Below are positions 23,646-32,297 of a stretch of DNA of 64,000 nucleotides, piece by piece. Origin of the DNA: Aquificota bacterium (GTDB lineage Bacteria; Aquificota; Aquificia; Aquificales; Aquificaceae); NCBI GenBank assembly GCA_013153495.1, contig JAADEH010000008.1, positions 21,138 through 85,137 on the forward strand. The letters are read 5' to 3'. Every line of letters begins with the position of its first letter. Positions within the stretch are counted from its first letter, which is position 1. The position numbers and the translations under genes are program-made. The notes under the pieces are model-generated. The model did no database searches, had not been told where the DNA came from, and worked only from the letters and a program-made list of their open reading frames with translations.

Positions 23646-24767
23646 ATGAAAAAGCTTTATATTAGAAACTTTGGTTTTATTAAAGAGTCGGAAATAGAAA
23701 TTGGTGATTTAACTGTATTTGTTGGACCTCAAGCGTCGGGAAAAACCTTGGTTTTGGAACTTATAAAATTATTGGTTGATAAAAATATAATAATTGAAAA
23801 GCTAAAAAAACATGGATTTCAGTGGAAGTCAACTCAGGAATTCTTGGAACAATTCTTTGGGGGTGGGCTGGGTAGTGTTTGGAAGGAAACAACATTAATT
23901 AAAAAGGATGGGAGGGAAGTTAGATATAACACACTGCATTTAAAGAAAAAATCAAAATATACATCCGAGAGGGTGTTTTATATACCAGCACAGAGGGTTT
24001 TGATTTATGAAAATGAATGGCCTAAATCTTTTTCTTCATATTATTACTATGTTCCCTACGTTGTTAGGAACTTTAGCGAGGAAATCAGACTTCTATCAGA
24101 CAAAATTAGGAGTGAGAGTATTTTTCCAATTAAAGGAAAGCTTCCTGAATATTTAAAGAATATTCTTGATAAGACTATATTTAGGGGAACTAAATTAAAA
24201 AAGTCAAGTGGCATGAAAAAAAGATTCATATTGGAAGCGGATGAAAAAGAGTTGCCTATAATGGTATGGTCAGCAGGGCAGAGAGAATTTATACCCTTAC
24301 TGTTAGGTTTATATAAACTTATGCCGGCTGGTAAAAAGAGCAAGGAGGATAGTATTGATATGGTGATAATAGAAGAACCCGAAATGGGATTACATCCCGT
24401 TGCTTTACAAGGTGTCTTGGTGTTCATATTGGAACTTTTAAAAAGAGGCTATCGCGTAATAATGTCAACCCATTCTACGCTCCCCTTAGATTTTATTTGG
24501 ATGATAAATCAGCTCGTAAACTCCAGGCAAGAAGGTTTATATGAAAAGTTAAAGAGTACTTTTAATTTTAAAAATATAAATGATGTAAAAACCCTGTGGG
24601 ATGCAATTATAAATAAAAAATTTAAGGTTTATTTCTTTAAGCCTGAAGATGAAGGTGTGTATATCAAGGATATTAGCAAATTAGCTTTGGATTCAGATGA
24701 AGAATGGGGGAATCTAACACTGTTTGTATCACAAGTAACAGATATAGTAGCGGAGTTTGCTGAATGA
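23646..24767 (+). CDS. OLD/Rad50-like AAA ATPase of a putative defence pair
   Basis: 373 residues, AT-rich. Walker A GPQASGKT (27-34), ABC-like signature SAGQREFIPLL (209-219), Walker B DMVIIEEPEMGLHP (238-251) and a switch histidine in VIMSTHSTLP (His276). This is an SMC/OLD-type ATPase with a compact head and a short insert; no TOPRIM is fused. Begins 1 nt after the queD stop and overlaps the next gene by 4 nt, so the two are coupled. Stand-alone ATPases of this type paired with a small effector are common in anti-phage systems; the function here is inference. Confidence 0.8.
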   Translation: MKKLYIRNFGFIKESEIEIGDLTVFVGPQASGKTLVLELIKLLVDKNIIIEKLKKHGFQWKSTQEFLEQFFGGGLGSVWKETTLIKKDGREVRYNTLHLKKKSKYTSERVFYIPAQRVLIYENEWPKSFSSYYYYVPYVVRNFSEEIRLLSDKIRSESIFPIKGKLPEYLKNILDKTIFRGTKLKKSSGMKKRFILEADEKELPIMVWSAGQREFIPLLLGLYKLMPAGKKSKEDSIDMVIIEEPEMGLHPVALQGVLVFILELLKRGYRVIMSTHSTLPLDFIWMINQLVNSRQEGLYEKLKSTFNFKNINDVKTLWDAIINKKFKVYFFKPEDEGVYIKDISKLALDSDEEWGNLTLFVSQVTDIVAEFAE

Positions 24768-25237
24768 TTTCCAAAGAAGAAACTAAGGTAGCTTTTCAAA
24801 AGAAAACTGAGGAGGCAGGAATAAAAAATTGCTATAGAGAAGGATTGAAAGCTATTAACAAAAAAGATAGGAAGAAGATTAGAGTTAGTGAAGGTGGAAA
24901 TATAGACGGAAGTGTGAATCTAGATTCTTGTCTAAAAGAGCAATATCCAACTGACAATAGGTGGGATTACATAGTTGGATACAAAGGAATAGTATTCTTT
25001 ATAGAAGTCCATTCTGCTGAAAATATACGTAATATTGACGAAATATATAAAAAACTAACATGGCTTAAAAATTGGAAGTCCTATACACCCTTTAAGAATG
25101 ATAATAGATTTATATGGATAGCTTCAGGTAGAGTAAATAGAAAAATTAAAGAAATACCACCGCATAGCTTGCATTATAAGAAAATATCTAGTGTGAAAGG
25201 TCCGGTGAAGATTATATCCCTTGATAGTTGTATTTAA
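24764..25237 (+). CDS. Small partner protein of the AAA ATPase, possible nuclease
   Basis: 157 residues, AT-rich. Conserved-looking core: GGNIDGSVNLDSC (44-56), RWDYIVGY (66-73), VFFIEVHSAE (77-86) and KKLTWLKNWK (96-105). Spacing of Asp68 and Glu81-x-His83 resembles a PD-(D/E)XK site with His in place of Lys. I recall similar EVH proteins next to AAA ATPases in other bacteria, but cannot verify this here. The end overlaps the convergent glycosylase gene by 26 nt, which marks the boundary of the inserted module. Confidence 0.55.
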   Translation: MISKEETKVAFQKKTEEAGIKNCYREGLKAINKKDRKKIRVSEGGNIDGSVNLDSCLKEQYPTDNRWDYIVGYKGIVFFIEVHSAENIRNIDEIYKKLTWLKNWKSYTPFKNDNRFIWIASGRVNRKIKEIPPHSLHYKKISSVKGPVKIISLDSCI

Positions 25238-25895
25238 TTTTTTGGGCAAAAATACATATATTCCGCACAGGGCATCCTTCGCATACGGGGGTCTTTTTGC
25301 AAAACCTCTTGGCGTGCTCGTCCAAGAGGGCGTGAAATTCCTTGTAAACTTCCAAGTCTTTGGGCAGGTTTGCCTCGAACCACTTTCTCAGCTCCTCGTA
25401 GCTCCCTTCCATTCCCCAGACTCTACTCACTATCCTCTTTGTGTAGGCATCTATCACAAAGAAGAGCCTGTTTCCCGCATAGAGAAGCACCGCATCAGCG
25501 GTCTCTTTTCCTATTCCTTTTACCTTGAGAAGTTCCTCCCTCGGAATTGTTCTCACCTTATCAATCGGGCTTAGGGCTTTGGCAACTTCCTTAAGTCTCC
25601 GTGCCTTCTGTCTGTAATACCCGCTGGGTCTTACAAGCTCTTGGAGTTTTTCCAGAGGGGTTTTTAGAACTCCCTCAAAGGAGAGGAGATTTTCTCTTTT
25701 CAGGTTTTCCAAAGCCTTCTCCACATTCTTCCAAGAGGTGTTCTGGGTGAGGATTGCCCCTATGACTATCTCCTCTCTGGGGTCTGAACCTGCCTTTCTG
25801 TGGTATTCCTCGTCAACGGGCCACCAGTTCTGCTTTCCGTAGCTTTCAAGGAGAGCTTCATATACTTTTAGCAGTTCACTTTTTGAACTTCTCAA
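25212..25895 (-). CDS. Endonuclease III-family DNA glycosylase with [4Fe-4S] cluster
   Basis: 227 residues. Helix-hairpin-helix LLKVKGIGKETADAVLL (about 122-138), catalytic Asp149 in VIDAYTKRI, and cluster ligands Cys199-x5-Cys205-x2-Cys208-x5-Cys214. The lysine that gives EndoIII its lyase activity (GxGRKTA) is Glu131 here (GIGKETA), as in MagIII-like or MutY-like monofunctional enzymes, so an alkyl-base or other glycosylase without classic lyase activity is likely. Its start overlaps the PII-like gene by 20 nt; last gene of the DAB operon. Confidence 0.82.
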   Translation of the reverse strand: MRSSKSELLKVYEALLESYGKQNWWPVDEEYHRKAGSDPREEIVIGAILTQNTSWKNVEKALENLKRENLLSFEGVLKTPLEKLQELVRPSGYYRQKARRLKEVAKALSPIDKVRTIPREELLKVKGIGKETADAVLLYAGNRLFFVIDAYTKRIVSRVWGMEGSYEELRKWFEANLPKDLEVYKEFHALLDEHAKRFCKKTPVCEGCPVRNICIFAQKIKYNYQGI

Positions 25896-26202
25896 GCCTG
25901 CTCACCTGAACGTCGGAGATAAACACCACCCCCGAGTGCTTGTTGAGGAAGGGTCTGAGACCCTCAAGGACTACGCTAACCTTCTCCTCGTCCATAACGC
26001 TTATGACCATAACCAGGACCTCTTCCTCGTTGAAGAGAAGATGTCCCTCGTGAAAGCCGTGGCTACCTTTTCCCGACAGGTTGTGGATTATGGTGTATCC
26101 GGGCACTCCCGCTCTCTCCAAGAGGTCCGTTACGAACTCGAGGTGCTCACCTTCGATTACTATCTCCACCTTCTTCATGGTGTATAGGTTCAGGTTCTTC
26201 AT
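25876..26202 (-). CDS. PII-like protein of the DAB inorganic-carbon operon
   Basis: 108 residues with the ferredoxin-like PII fold (KKVEIVIEGEHLEFVTDLLERAGVPGYTIIHNLSGKG...). The first ATG is supported by a strong Shine-Dalgarno (GAGGAGGT) inside the end of dabA; the ATG overlaps the dabA stop. PII-like proteins beside carbon transporters (SbtB, CutA-like) bind adenine nucleotides or bicarbonate-linked signals and gate the transporter. Regulation of DabAB is inference. Confidence 0.75.
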   Translation of the reverse strand: MKNLNLYTMKKVEIVIEGEHLEFVTDLLERAGVPGYTIIHNLSGKGSHGFHEGHLLFNEEEVLVMVISVMDEEKVSVVLEGLRPFLNKHSGVVFISDVQVSRLEKFKK

Positions 26203-29200
26203 TGGCTTACCTCCTCATAGGAAGGGGAGACCCACCTCCCCTCTAAATACCTGTAAAACTTTCTCTCCTCGGGGTCAAAGACTATAAGGTTTATCCAGTG
26301 GTTCTGAACAAGCTCCCTAATTTTGCCTATACCGCTTATCACCTTTTTAACTCTCCCCAAGGGAGCTTCCACGACCGTAATGAGCCTTACGGGGTTGTGG
26401 TGGGGGTGTTTTCCCTTCAGGACCGTCTGGGCGGGGAGTCCCGTTCTCAGGTCGCTAAGGTTCCCGCTCATGACACCTATTCTCCCCACGACGTTGTGAT
26501 AGACCTTACTACCGCTCCCGTAGTGCTCGTTATCCACAGCGGAAAAGTAGTGTTCCATGTTTATCCACTCACCCACAACTAATGGTCCAGACAGGATTAT
26601 CTCGAGCATATAACCCTTCGGGTCTATTCTCCAGTCGTAGGAATGCAGGAAAGCCTTACCCTCCAGGTTCAGCCTTCGGGTCAGGTGTCTCCCACCTATG
26701 ATAAAGGCGTAGTTCCCCGAAAGTCCCCACTCGGGACGGACCTGGGTCCAATCCAAGGAGTTTTTCCTGACCTCCACGAAGGCTCTTTCGGGGTCTTTGC
26801 AGTCGTTTCCGAGTTCCATGCATCTCTCAAGGGCTGTTTTCTTCCCTGCCTCTTTGAGGTCCTCCATAGCCTTCTGGATAAAGGGCAGGTGGGTGGCGGG
26901 TATTTGGTCCAGGTCAAAGAACTCCACCTCGTCGGTGGTGGTGTTGTGCTCGCAGGCTACGAATAGGGTGTCCTCAGGTATGTCTATTCCCTTCTCCCTC
27001 AGCCTCTCCCTGACCTCTTTTTTATTAGCCATCATGGCAAAGACCTTTGCGTTTACCGCTCCATGGTCTCCCCCGCAGGCTCCGCAGTCGAGGGCGGACT
27101 CGTAGGGGTTGTTCTCTGACCTGCTCCCGTGTCCTATCACTAAAACGAGCTTGCCGAAGTTTTTGGTTAAACCTATGGAGTGGAGCGCTCTCTCGACGAA
27201 GAATACCTGCTCCTCCAAGGTAAAGCCTATCTTGGCGAGCTTCTCTATCTGTATTCGGGTGTATCCCCTCTCTATCCTGTAATCCCTACGCAGAGTCTCT
27301 ATGAAGTTTTCAAGCTCTTGAGTGCTAAGGTTCATCTCCCTTGCCACACCTTCAAGGTTTCTTTCCTCCTCGAGGGCGAGCTTTCTGAGAGCCTCTAAAA
27401 TTCTTTCGGGAACCTCTTCTTTACCGAGATGGTTTTTAACAGCTCTTGATATTATCTCCCTCTGGAGAATGCCTATGACCTCAAGGACGTATTCCTTCGT
27501 AGGTTTGTCTATCATCAGCTTGGAAGGGGGTTTGTGGTTGGCGAGCCTGTGCCTGAAGGCTCCGTATCCGAGGGGGAAGAAGGTCTTACCTATCATGTCA
27601 AATCCGAAGAGAAGTCCGATAGCCTCAACGGTTATGTATGGTGTAAAGACGTTGTATTTCAGGTCGTGAATAATTTCCTTAACTACCTCGTAGAGGTTTT
27701 CTTTCTCCTCCTTCAAATCCTTGTGTAGCTCTAAGACTACATTCTTAGGTTTTATGAGAACGGGGCACAGGTGTGTCTCGTGTCCCTTTCCGAGTTCTAT
27801 AAAGCTTATGGGAACTCCGAAGAAGCCTGCTATCCCGTAGGTCTCGTATCTACCGAGGTTTTCCAAGTTTCTTCTGAACCTCTCGGAACGAACGTCTATG
27901 CAGAAGAGTGCCTGAGCGAACGGTCTATCCTCGGTATCGGGAGTTTCCGCTTCTATACCCGCAACGAGCCTTTCTATTAGGGTATCTTCGTGGGCTTTGA
28001 GCCATATGTAGCCTTCCTCCTCTTCAAAGTCCCTCAGAAGTTTCCCAAGCTCTAAAAGCTCAGCTTTGTCCATACTCAGAAGTTTTTCCTCCTCAAGTCC
28101 TGCCTCCTTCCAGAGCTGGGTTATAAAGGATGCTGTGCTGAGAGCCTCAGCTTTTTTCTTCTCCTCAAAGTATCTGCGGGATATAGAATTGAGCCTATCC
28201 AGCTCTATCGACTCGTAAACTTCCTGCGCCAGATGGGGCGGAACCTTTCCCGAGAAGTAATCCTTCCTTATAAGGACCCCTTCGGGGTTTTTTTCTATGA
28301 ACTCTCTTATTGAGGAAAGCTCAGGAGTAAAGGGCAGGTTCTTCTCCTCTTCCCTGAGAAGGGACAGGGCAAGCAGAAGTCTTATGGCAAGGTAATCCAC
28401 TAAGTCCGCAGGGTGTTTTATCTGCCAGTAATAGTCCTTAGTGTTGGAGCGCCACCTTATAAAACCTGTCCAGCCGTGGAGCTTGGAAAGTTCCGTCGTT
28501 ACATACTCGTCCCAGAGGTCCTCGGGTATTCCCATGGCTCCAAGGGCGAAGGCAACAGCCTCCTCGGGTTCCTCGCAGGACTCTAAGACATTTTCAAGAC
28601 CGCAACAACCTTTGAGTTTGAGCCTCCTGCTTCTCTTGGCGACCTCCCTCCAGGCTTTATAAAAACCCCTTTCCCTGAAGGGCATTCCCCAGACCGCCTG
28701 ACCCTCGTCCAAGAACTCCGCACAGTTCCTTGCCATAAGCTCGTTTAGTGTCTCACCTATTCGGGTGCCGAAGGTCTGGTCTATAAAATCGTATAGGGTC
28801 ATCTCCCTCCCGAGCTTCTGGGAGAGCTTCTTTACTTCCTCCGCAGGGTCTATTTCCTCCTCGAGGTGCTTTGCAATTTCCTTTGCTGTAGGGCATTTGC
28901 AGTTCAGGTAGAGGTTTAGGGAAGGTTTTAAGTCCGCTTCCATCATTAGGGTGCTCAGGAGTCTCTCGTATTGTTCTCTTTCAAAGTTTCTCTCCTTCAA
29001 AAACTCTCTCAGGTGCTTTATGAGTAGCTCCTTCTTTATATCCCCTCTTTCTAAAAACCTTCTGTATGCCTCCCTGCTCAGATACCCCCTTGCGTGGAAG
29101 AGCCTGCTTCCGAGTTTGACAGCCTCTTTGAAGGGAAGTCTTTCAAGACCGTATAGGGGGTTGTGGTGTATAAAGTTCCTCATGGGCCAGAAGAAGGGTA

Positions 29201-29264
29201 TTACCTCTCCCGCAACGGTTATAAGGCTCCTTATAAAGAGCTTCTTTCCTTCCTCCAGCCTCAT
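26199..29264 (-). CDS. dabA: DabA, zinc-dependent carbonic-anhydrase-like subunit of a DAB CO2/bicarbonate pump
   Basis: 1021 residues (DUF2309/UPF0753). The beta-carbonic-anhydrase-like site is intact: Cys455 and Asp457 in FCIDVRSERF, His712 in VIGHGSRSENN and Cys727 in LDCGACGG. The His-to-Cys interval of 15 equals that of the characterised Halothiobacillus DabA. DabA hydrates CO2 on the cytoplasmic side, driven by ions moving through DabB. Overlaps the 254-residue membrane gene by 4 nt. Confidence 0.93.
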   Translation of the reverse strand: MRLEEGKKLFIRSLITVAGEVIPFFWPMRNFIHHNPLYGLERLPFKEAVKLGSRLFHARGYLSREAYRRFLERGDIKKELLIKHLREFLKERNFEREQYERLLSTLMMEADLKPSLNLYLNCKCPTAKEIAKHLEEEIDPAEEVKKLSQKLGREMTLYDFIDQTFGTRIGETLNELMARNCAEFLDEGQAVWGMPFRERGFYKAWREVAKRSRRLKLKGCCGLENVLESCEEPEEAVAFALGAMGIPEDLWDEYVTTELSKLHGWTGFIRWRSNTKDYYWQIKHPADLVDYLAIRLLLALSLLREEEKNLPFTPELSSIREFIEKNPEGVLIRKDYFSGKVPPHLAQEVYESIELDRLNSISRRYFEEKKKAEALSTASFITQLWKEAGLEEEKLLSMDKAELLELGKLLRDFEEEEGYIWLKAHEDTLIERLVAGIEAETPDTEDRPFAQALFCIDVRSERFRRNLENLGRYETYGIAGFFGVPISFIELGKGHETHLCPVLIKPKNVVLELHKDLKEEKENLYEVVKEIIHDLKYNVFTPYITVEAIGLLFGFDMIGKTFFPLGYGAFRHRLANHKPPSKLMIDKPTKEYVLEVIGILQREIISRAVKNHLGKEEVPERILEALRKLALEEERNLEGVAREMNLSTQELENFIETLRRDYRIERGYTRIQIEKLAKIGFTLEEQVFFVERALHSIGLTKNFGKLVLVIGHGSRSENNPYESALDCGACGGDHGAVNAKVFAMMANKKEVRERLREKGIDIPEDTLFVACEHNTTTDEVEFFDLDQIPATHLPFIQKAMEDLKEAGKKTALERCMELGNDCKDPERAFVEVRKNSLDWTQVRPEWGLSGNYAFIIGGRHLTRRLNLEGKAFLHSYDWRIDPKGYMLEIILSGPLVVGEWINMEHYFSAVDNEHYGSGSKVYHNVVGRIGVMSGNLSDLRTGLPAQTVLKGKHPHHNPVRLITVVEAPLGRVKKVISGIGKIRELVQNHWINLIVFDPEERKFYRYLEGRWVSPSYEEVSQ

Positions 29265-30025
29265 AGCTCACCTCTCCAACCCAGGAGATAACTCAAAACC
29301 TCAAAAAACACATACCCAGCACCGAACACGAATGCACTTAGAACTATTAGAACAAGGCTACCTCTCAGATTTAAATCCTCATAACTGAGGTCTTCCCTCG
29401 GGGAGCCGAAGACGATAGAGGAAAGGACCTTGACACCGCTCCAACCCCAAAAGAACCACACACCGCTCAGGATAAGGCTTCTGAAAAAGTCCCTTGCCTC
29501 CAAGAGGTTCAGAAACTCCACGAAGGTGGTGGAAGTGGGAACCCCTATAACACCGAGTATGGAGAGGGTGGTGATGAACCCCAGCTTAGGGGCACCCAAG
29601 CCTATACCCCTCACAAGTCTGAGGTCTGAACTCCCGAAACGGACCGCTATGAGCCTCTCGCTCAGGGAAAGAAGCACGAAGGGCAGAGCGTAGAAAAGAC
29701 CCAGAATACTTTTCTCCCCTGAGGGGTGAAGCCAGAGCAGAGAGACTGCGGATACGAAAATGTATATACCCCACCTGCTCAAGCTCTCCGCAGATACGGC
29801 TCTGAAGGCATACAGGAGAGAGGTAAAAAGAGATATGTAAAGGACCGCCGAAGGCGGTTTTTCTATAAAACCTAAAAAGAAAAATCCTGCGAGGGGAAGG
29901 AGTAAGAAGGCTATCGTCCTGAGACCCCTCAGCTTCCCGAGGGCGTAGCTCACCCCCATGCTCAGGGGAAATAGGGGAAGGCAGAGGGTGCAAACTATGT
30001 ATGCCAGAAGCTCCATCACAGCCAC
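29261..30025 (-). CDS. NuoL/M-like truncated membrane subunit in the DAB operon
   Basis: 254 residues, seven to eight membrane helices. The middle part, GAPKLGFITTLSILGVIGVPTSTTFVEFLNLLEA, matches the C-terminal half of proton-translocating antiporter subunits (NuoM/MrpD), but the N-terminal antiporter helices with the key Glu and Lys are missing. Probably a structural companion to DabB specific to this operon type. Contains an ACCGCC-GAA-GGCGGT hairpin at 29844-29858. Overlaps dabB by 10 nt. Confidence 0.6.
   Translation of the reverse strand: MAVMELLAYIVCTLCLPLFPLSMGVSYALGKLRGLRTIAFLLLPLAGFFFLGFIEKPPSAVLYISLFTSLLYAFRAVSAESLSRWGIYIFVSAVSLLWLHPSGEKSILGLFYALPFVLLSLSERLIAVRFGSSDLRLVRGIGLGAPKLGFITTLSILGVIGVPTSTTFVEFLNLLEARDFFRSLILSGVWFFWGWSGVKVLSSIVFGSPREDLSYEDLNLRGSLVLIVLSAFVFGAGYVFFEVLSYLLGWRGEL
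29844..29858. repeat. ACCGCC-GAA-GGCGGT hairpin, copy 2 (inside the DAB membrane gene)
   Basis: Perfect 6-bp inverted repeat with a 3-nt loop followed by a T-run, resembling a terminator although it lies inside the coding sequence. Confidence 0.6.
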
Positions 30026-31665
30026 CTCAGACTTCTGTTGAGTTTTGAGGACAGCTCTGTGAGTTTCTTAGCCACCGCTTCGTAGAGGTCCGCAACGTAA
30101 AGCTCCCTCGAGAGGTGGGTGTATAGGGCAACGTATAGGCTTCTGAACTTGGGCATTACAACATCTCTGTTCTGGTTGGCGTAGTAAACGAGGAGCCATC
30201 CTAAAGCCACCACCACGGTGAGCAGGATTATCTGAAGCTCGAAGACCGTCGGGTGTATCCCTGCGTTGTGGTATATGCGTTCTATGAACTCCTTGTCGGG
30301 GTAGAGGAACTTCTCAAAGGAGTGCCCGATGAAGACGTAACCTAAGACCACCACGCTGAAGGAGAGAATAACGAAGAGAAGAAGTTTGTAAACGCTTCTT
30401 GCCCCCAGCTTGTAGATGCTGAAGATGGTCTGGGCACCCGTAACCCACCCGAAGAAGAGCAAAATCAGGGCACCCTGATACTTGAAGACGTCAACCCCTG
30501 CAACGAGGTGAGCTAAGAGAACTATAATCAGGGGAACGGACACGGTTATGAGGGCGAAGACTATCCAGGGAAGTCTTGTGGGCGGTAATTCCCTCTTTAC
30601 GAAGAAGCTATAGACCTCGTCCTCGGGAATGTTCGGGTCCTTTCGGGCTTCGTGGATAACACCCCCCGAACCCATGAAAAGGGTAGCCTTGAATATACCG
30701 TGGGCTATCAGGTGGTATATGGCGAGGGCAAAGGCACCCACACCGCACTCCATAATCATGTATCCCATCTGTCCCACGGTGGAGTATCCGAGGGACTTCT
30801 TTATGTCGGTTTGCAGGAGCATCAACGTGGAGCCGAGGATTGCGGTTATGAGACCCACCCAGAAGGCTAAGTGGAGTCCGTATTCCGCATGGTAAAAGAC
30901 GGGGGCAAACCTGTTTATTAAAAACCCCCCGGCGTTAACTATACCCGCATGCATGAGGGCTGAGACGGGCGTGGGGCCAGCCATGGTGTAGGGTAGCCAG
31001 ACGTGAAGGGGAAACTGGGCGGACTTGGCAAAGGCGGATAGAACCACCAGAATTCCCACCAGCTCTAAGTTGTCGGGAACATTACCCGAGAGCAGACCCT
31101 CCCTGACTTTGTCAATCTCAAAGGTTCCGTAGCTCTCAAAGAGCAAGAGTATGGCAAAGAGAAGGGGTAAGTCCCCTATCCTGTGGGTTAGGAAGGTCCA
31201 CGCACCGAAGCGGTGAGCCTGTTCAAAACGCAGGTTATGAGAGAGCAAAAAGTAAAGGATAACCCCTATGAGGTTCCAGCCTACGAACATAAGTAGCAGG
31301 TTTCCTGCGATTACGGTTATGAGTATGGAGAAAGTCATAAGGTCCAACAAGGCAAAGAAACGGGCATAACCCTCGTCGTCCTGCATGTAACGAATTGAGT
31401 AAGCGTGAACCACCAGACTTATAAAGCTCACCGCCACAGCCATAACGACGCTCAAAGCGTCTATGTAGAAGCTCAGAAAAGGAGTAAGTCCGACCTTAAA
31501 GCTACCCTCCCTTAGGTAGGCAATAAGCAGAAGGAGTGAAACAAAAGCGGTGAGGAAACTGAAAAACAGACTTATCCTGTATGCCTTTCTTTCACTGTCC
31601 CTTCCGAAAAGGTAAACCAAAACCCCCGATAAGAGCGGTAAAAAGGGAAGAACAATTGCGGGCAT
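30016..31665 (-). CDS. dabB: DabB, NuoL-like ion-translocating subunit
   Basis: 549 residues with about 14 membrane helices. Conserved antiporter segments are visible: VHAYSIRYMQDDEGYARFFA, LMFVGWNLIGVILYFLLS, AFAKSAQFPLHVWLPYTMAGPTPVSALMHAG (the Lys-containing broken helix) and DIKKSLGYSTVGQMGYM. This is the DabB/NuoL-like family that powers DabA with H+ or Na+. It is shorter than NuoL and lacks the lateral helix. Starts 15 nt after the 97-residue gene. Confidence 0.9.
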   Translation of the reverse strand: MPAIVLPFLPLLSGVLVYLFGRDSERKAYRISLFFSFLTAFVSLLLLIAYLREGSFKVGLTPFLSFYIDALSVVMAVAVSFISLVVHAYSIRYMQDDEGYARFFALLDLMTFSILITVIAGNLLLMFVGWNLIGVILYFLLSHNLRFEQAHRFGAWTFLTHRIGDLPLLFAILLLFESYGTFEIDKVREGLLSGNVPDNLELVGILVVLSAFAKSAQFPLHVWLPYTMAGPTPVSALMHAGIVNAGGFLINRFAPVFYHAEYGLHLAFWVGLITAILGSTLMLLQTDIKKSLGYSTVGQMGYMIMECGVGAFALAIYHLIAHGIFKATLFMGSGGVIHEARKDPNIPEDEVYSFFVKRELPPTRLPWIVFALITVSVPLIIVLLAHLVAGVDVFKYQGALILLFFGWVTGAQTIFSIYKLGARSVYKLLLFVILSFSVVVLGYVFIGHSFEKFLYPDKEFIERIYHNAGIHPTVFELQIILLTVVVALGWLLVYYANQNRDVVMPKFRSLYVALYTHLSRELYVADLYEAVAKKLTELSSKLNRSLRWL

Positions 31666-31680
31666 CTTACCCGTTTATAT

Positions 31681-31974
31681 TTACTCTCCGCCGTATTCTA
31701 CGCTGTCTATCTCTTCCATAAACTGCTCTATCATGAAGGTTATATACTCTTTAAGTTCCTCAACGCTCTTGTTCCAGTTATCGGGAGAAATCTCTATGTC
31801 CTTTTCGTGAACGTTGTGTTCGTCGGTAGTGTATCTGAGCTTCACGTAGGGAAATCTCCTCGGTCTGTAGCAATCCTCCTCAAAGCAAGGCTCTATCTCT
31901 ATGTCGGGATTTACCATCATGTCGTTGAGCTCCTTTGCGAGCTGTTGGAACTTCTCCTTAACGGCTTTGTCCAT
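31681..31974 (-). CDS. Small acidic protein, first gene of the DAB operon
   Basis: 97 residues, acidic, with two cysteines (about 30 and 35, PCFEEDCYRPRRF). Soluble; ends in a helical KEYITFMIEQFMEEIDSVEYGGE. Start supported by a Shine-Dalgarno (GGAGG). No family recognised. Only 15 nt from dabB, so it belongs to the same transcript and may be an assembly or regulatory factor. Confidence 0.55.
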   Translation of the reverse strand: MDKAVKEKFQQLAKELNDMMVNPDIEIEPCFEEDCYRPRRFPYVKLRYTTDEHNVHEKDIEISPDNWNKSVEELKEYITFMIEQFMEEIDSVEYGGE

Positions 31975-32029
31975 ACTAAATCCTCCGATTTGTCTGCCTA
32001 CTATGTTAACAAAAAAATTTTTAAATAAA

Positions 32030-32057
32030 AGTTAAAAAAGACCCGCCTTCGGCGGGT
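32030..32057 (-). terminator. Rho-independent terminator of the forDABGE operon
   Basis: On the minus strand, a 7-bp perfect stem ACCCGCC-GAA-GGCGGGT (32041-32057) is followed by CTTTTTTAACTTTT. It lies directly after the forE stop at 32062 and separates for from the DAB operon. It is also a member of the ACCGC hairpin family. Confidence 0.9.
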
Positions 32058-32061
32058 GGTT

Positions 32062-32286
32062 TTAATCTCCCGTTTTCACCATAACCATCTCAATACAATG
32101 ACGCTTAAGAAGGTCCGAGCACACATAAACGCATATCTCGCAACCCTTGCACCTGTCATACCATACCCAAGCGGTGTGGTCGCTCTCCTTGTAGTTGAGA
32201 CAGTTCGGCTCAGGACAGAACAGAACGCACTGTTTGCAGTTATACTTCGCGCACTCCTTTTCGTTAACCTCCGCTACGAAATACAT
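32062..32286 (-). CDS. forE: 2-oxoacid:ferredoxin oxidoreductase, ferredoxin-type delta subunit
   Basis: 74 residues with two cluster-binding clusters of cysteines (CAKYNCKQCVLFCPEPNC and CKGCEICVYVC), giving a 2[4Fe-4S] ferredoxin. Last gene of the five-gene operon; passes electrons between external ferredoxin and the catalytic subunits. Order D-A-B-G-E matches the forDABGE operon described for Hydrogenobacter thermophilus. Confidence 0.82.
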   Translation of the reverse strand: MYFVAEVNEKECAKYNCKQCVLFCPEPNCLNYKESDHTAWVWYDRCKGCEICVYVCSDLLKRHCIEMVMVKTGD

Positions 32287-32297
32287 CTATTACCTCC

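Noticed and set aside
23646..25237. PARIS or Gabija identity for the ATPase pair
   Set aside because: No DUF4435/TOPRIM partner, no fused TOPRIM and no UvrD-like helicase are present.
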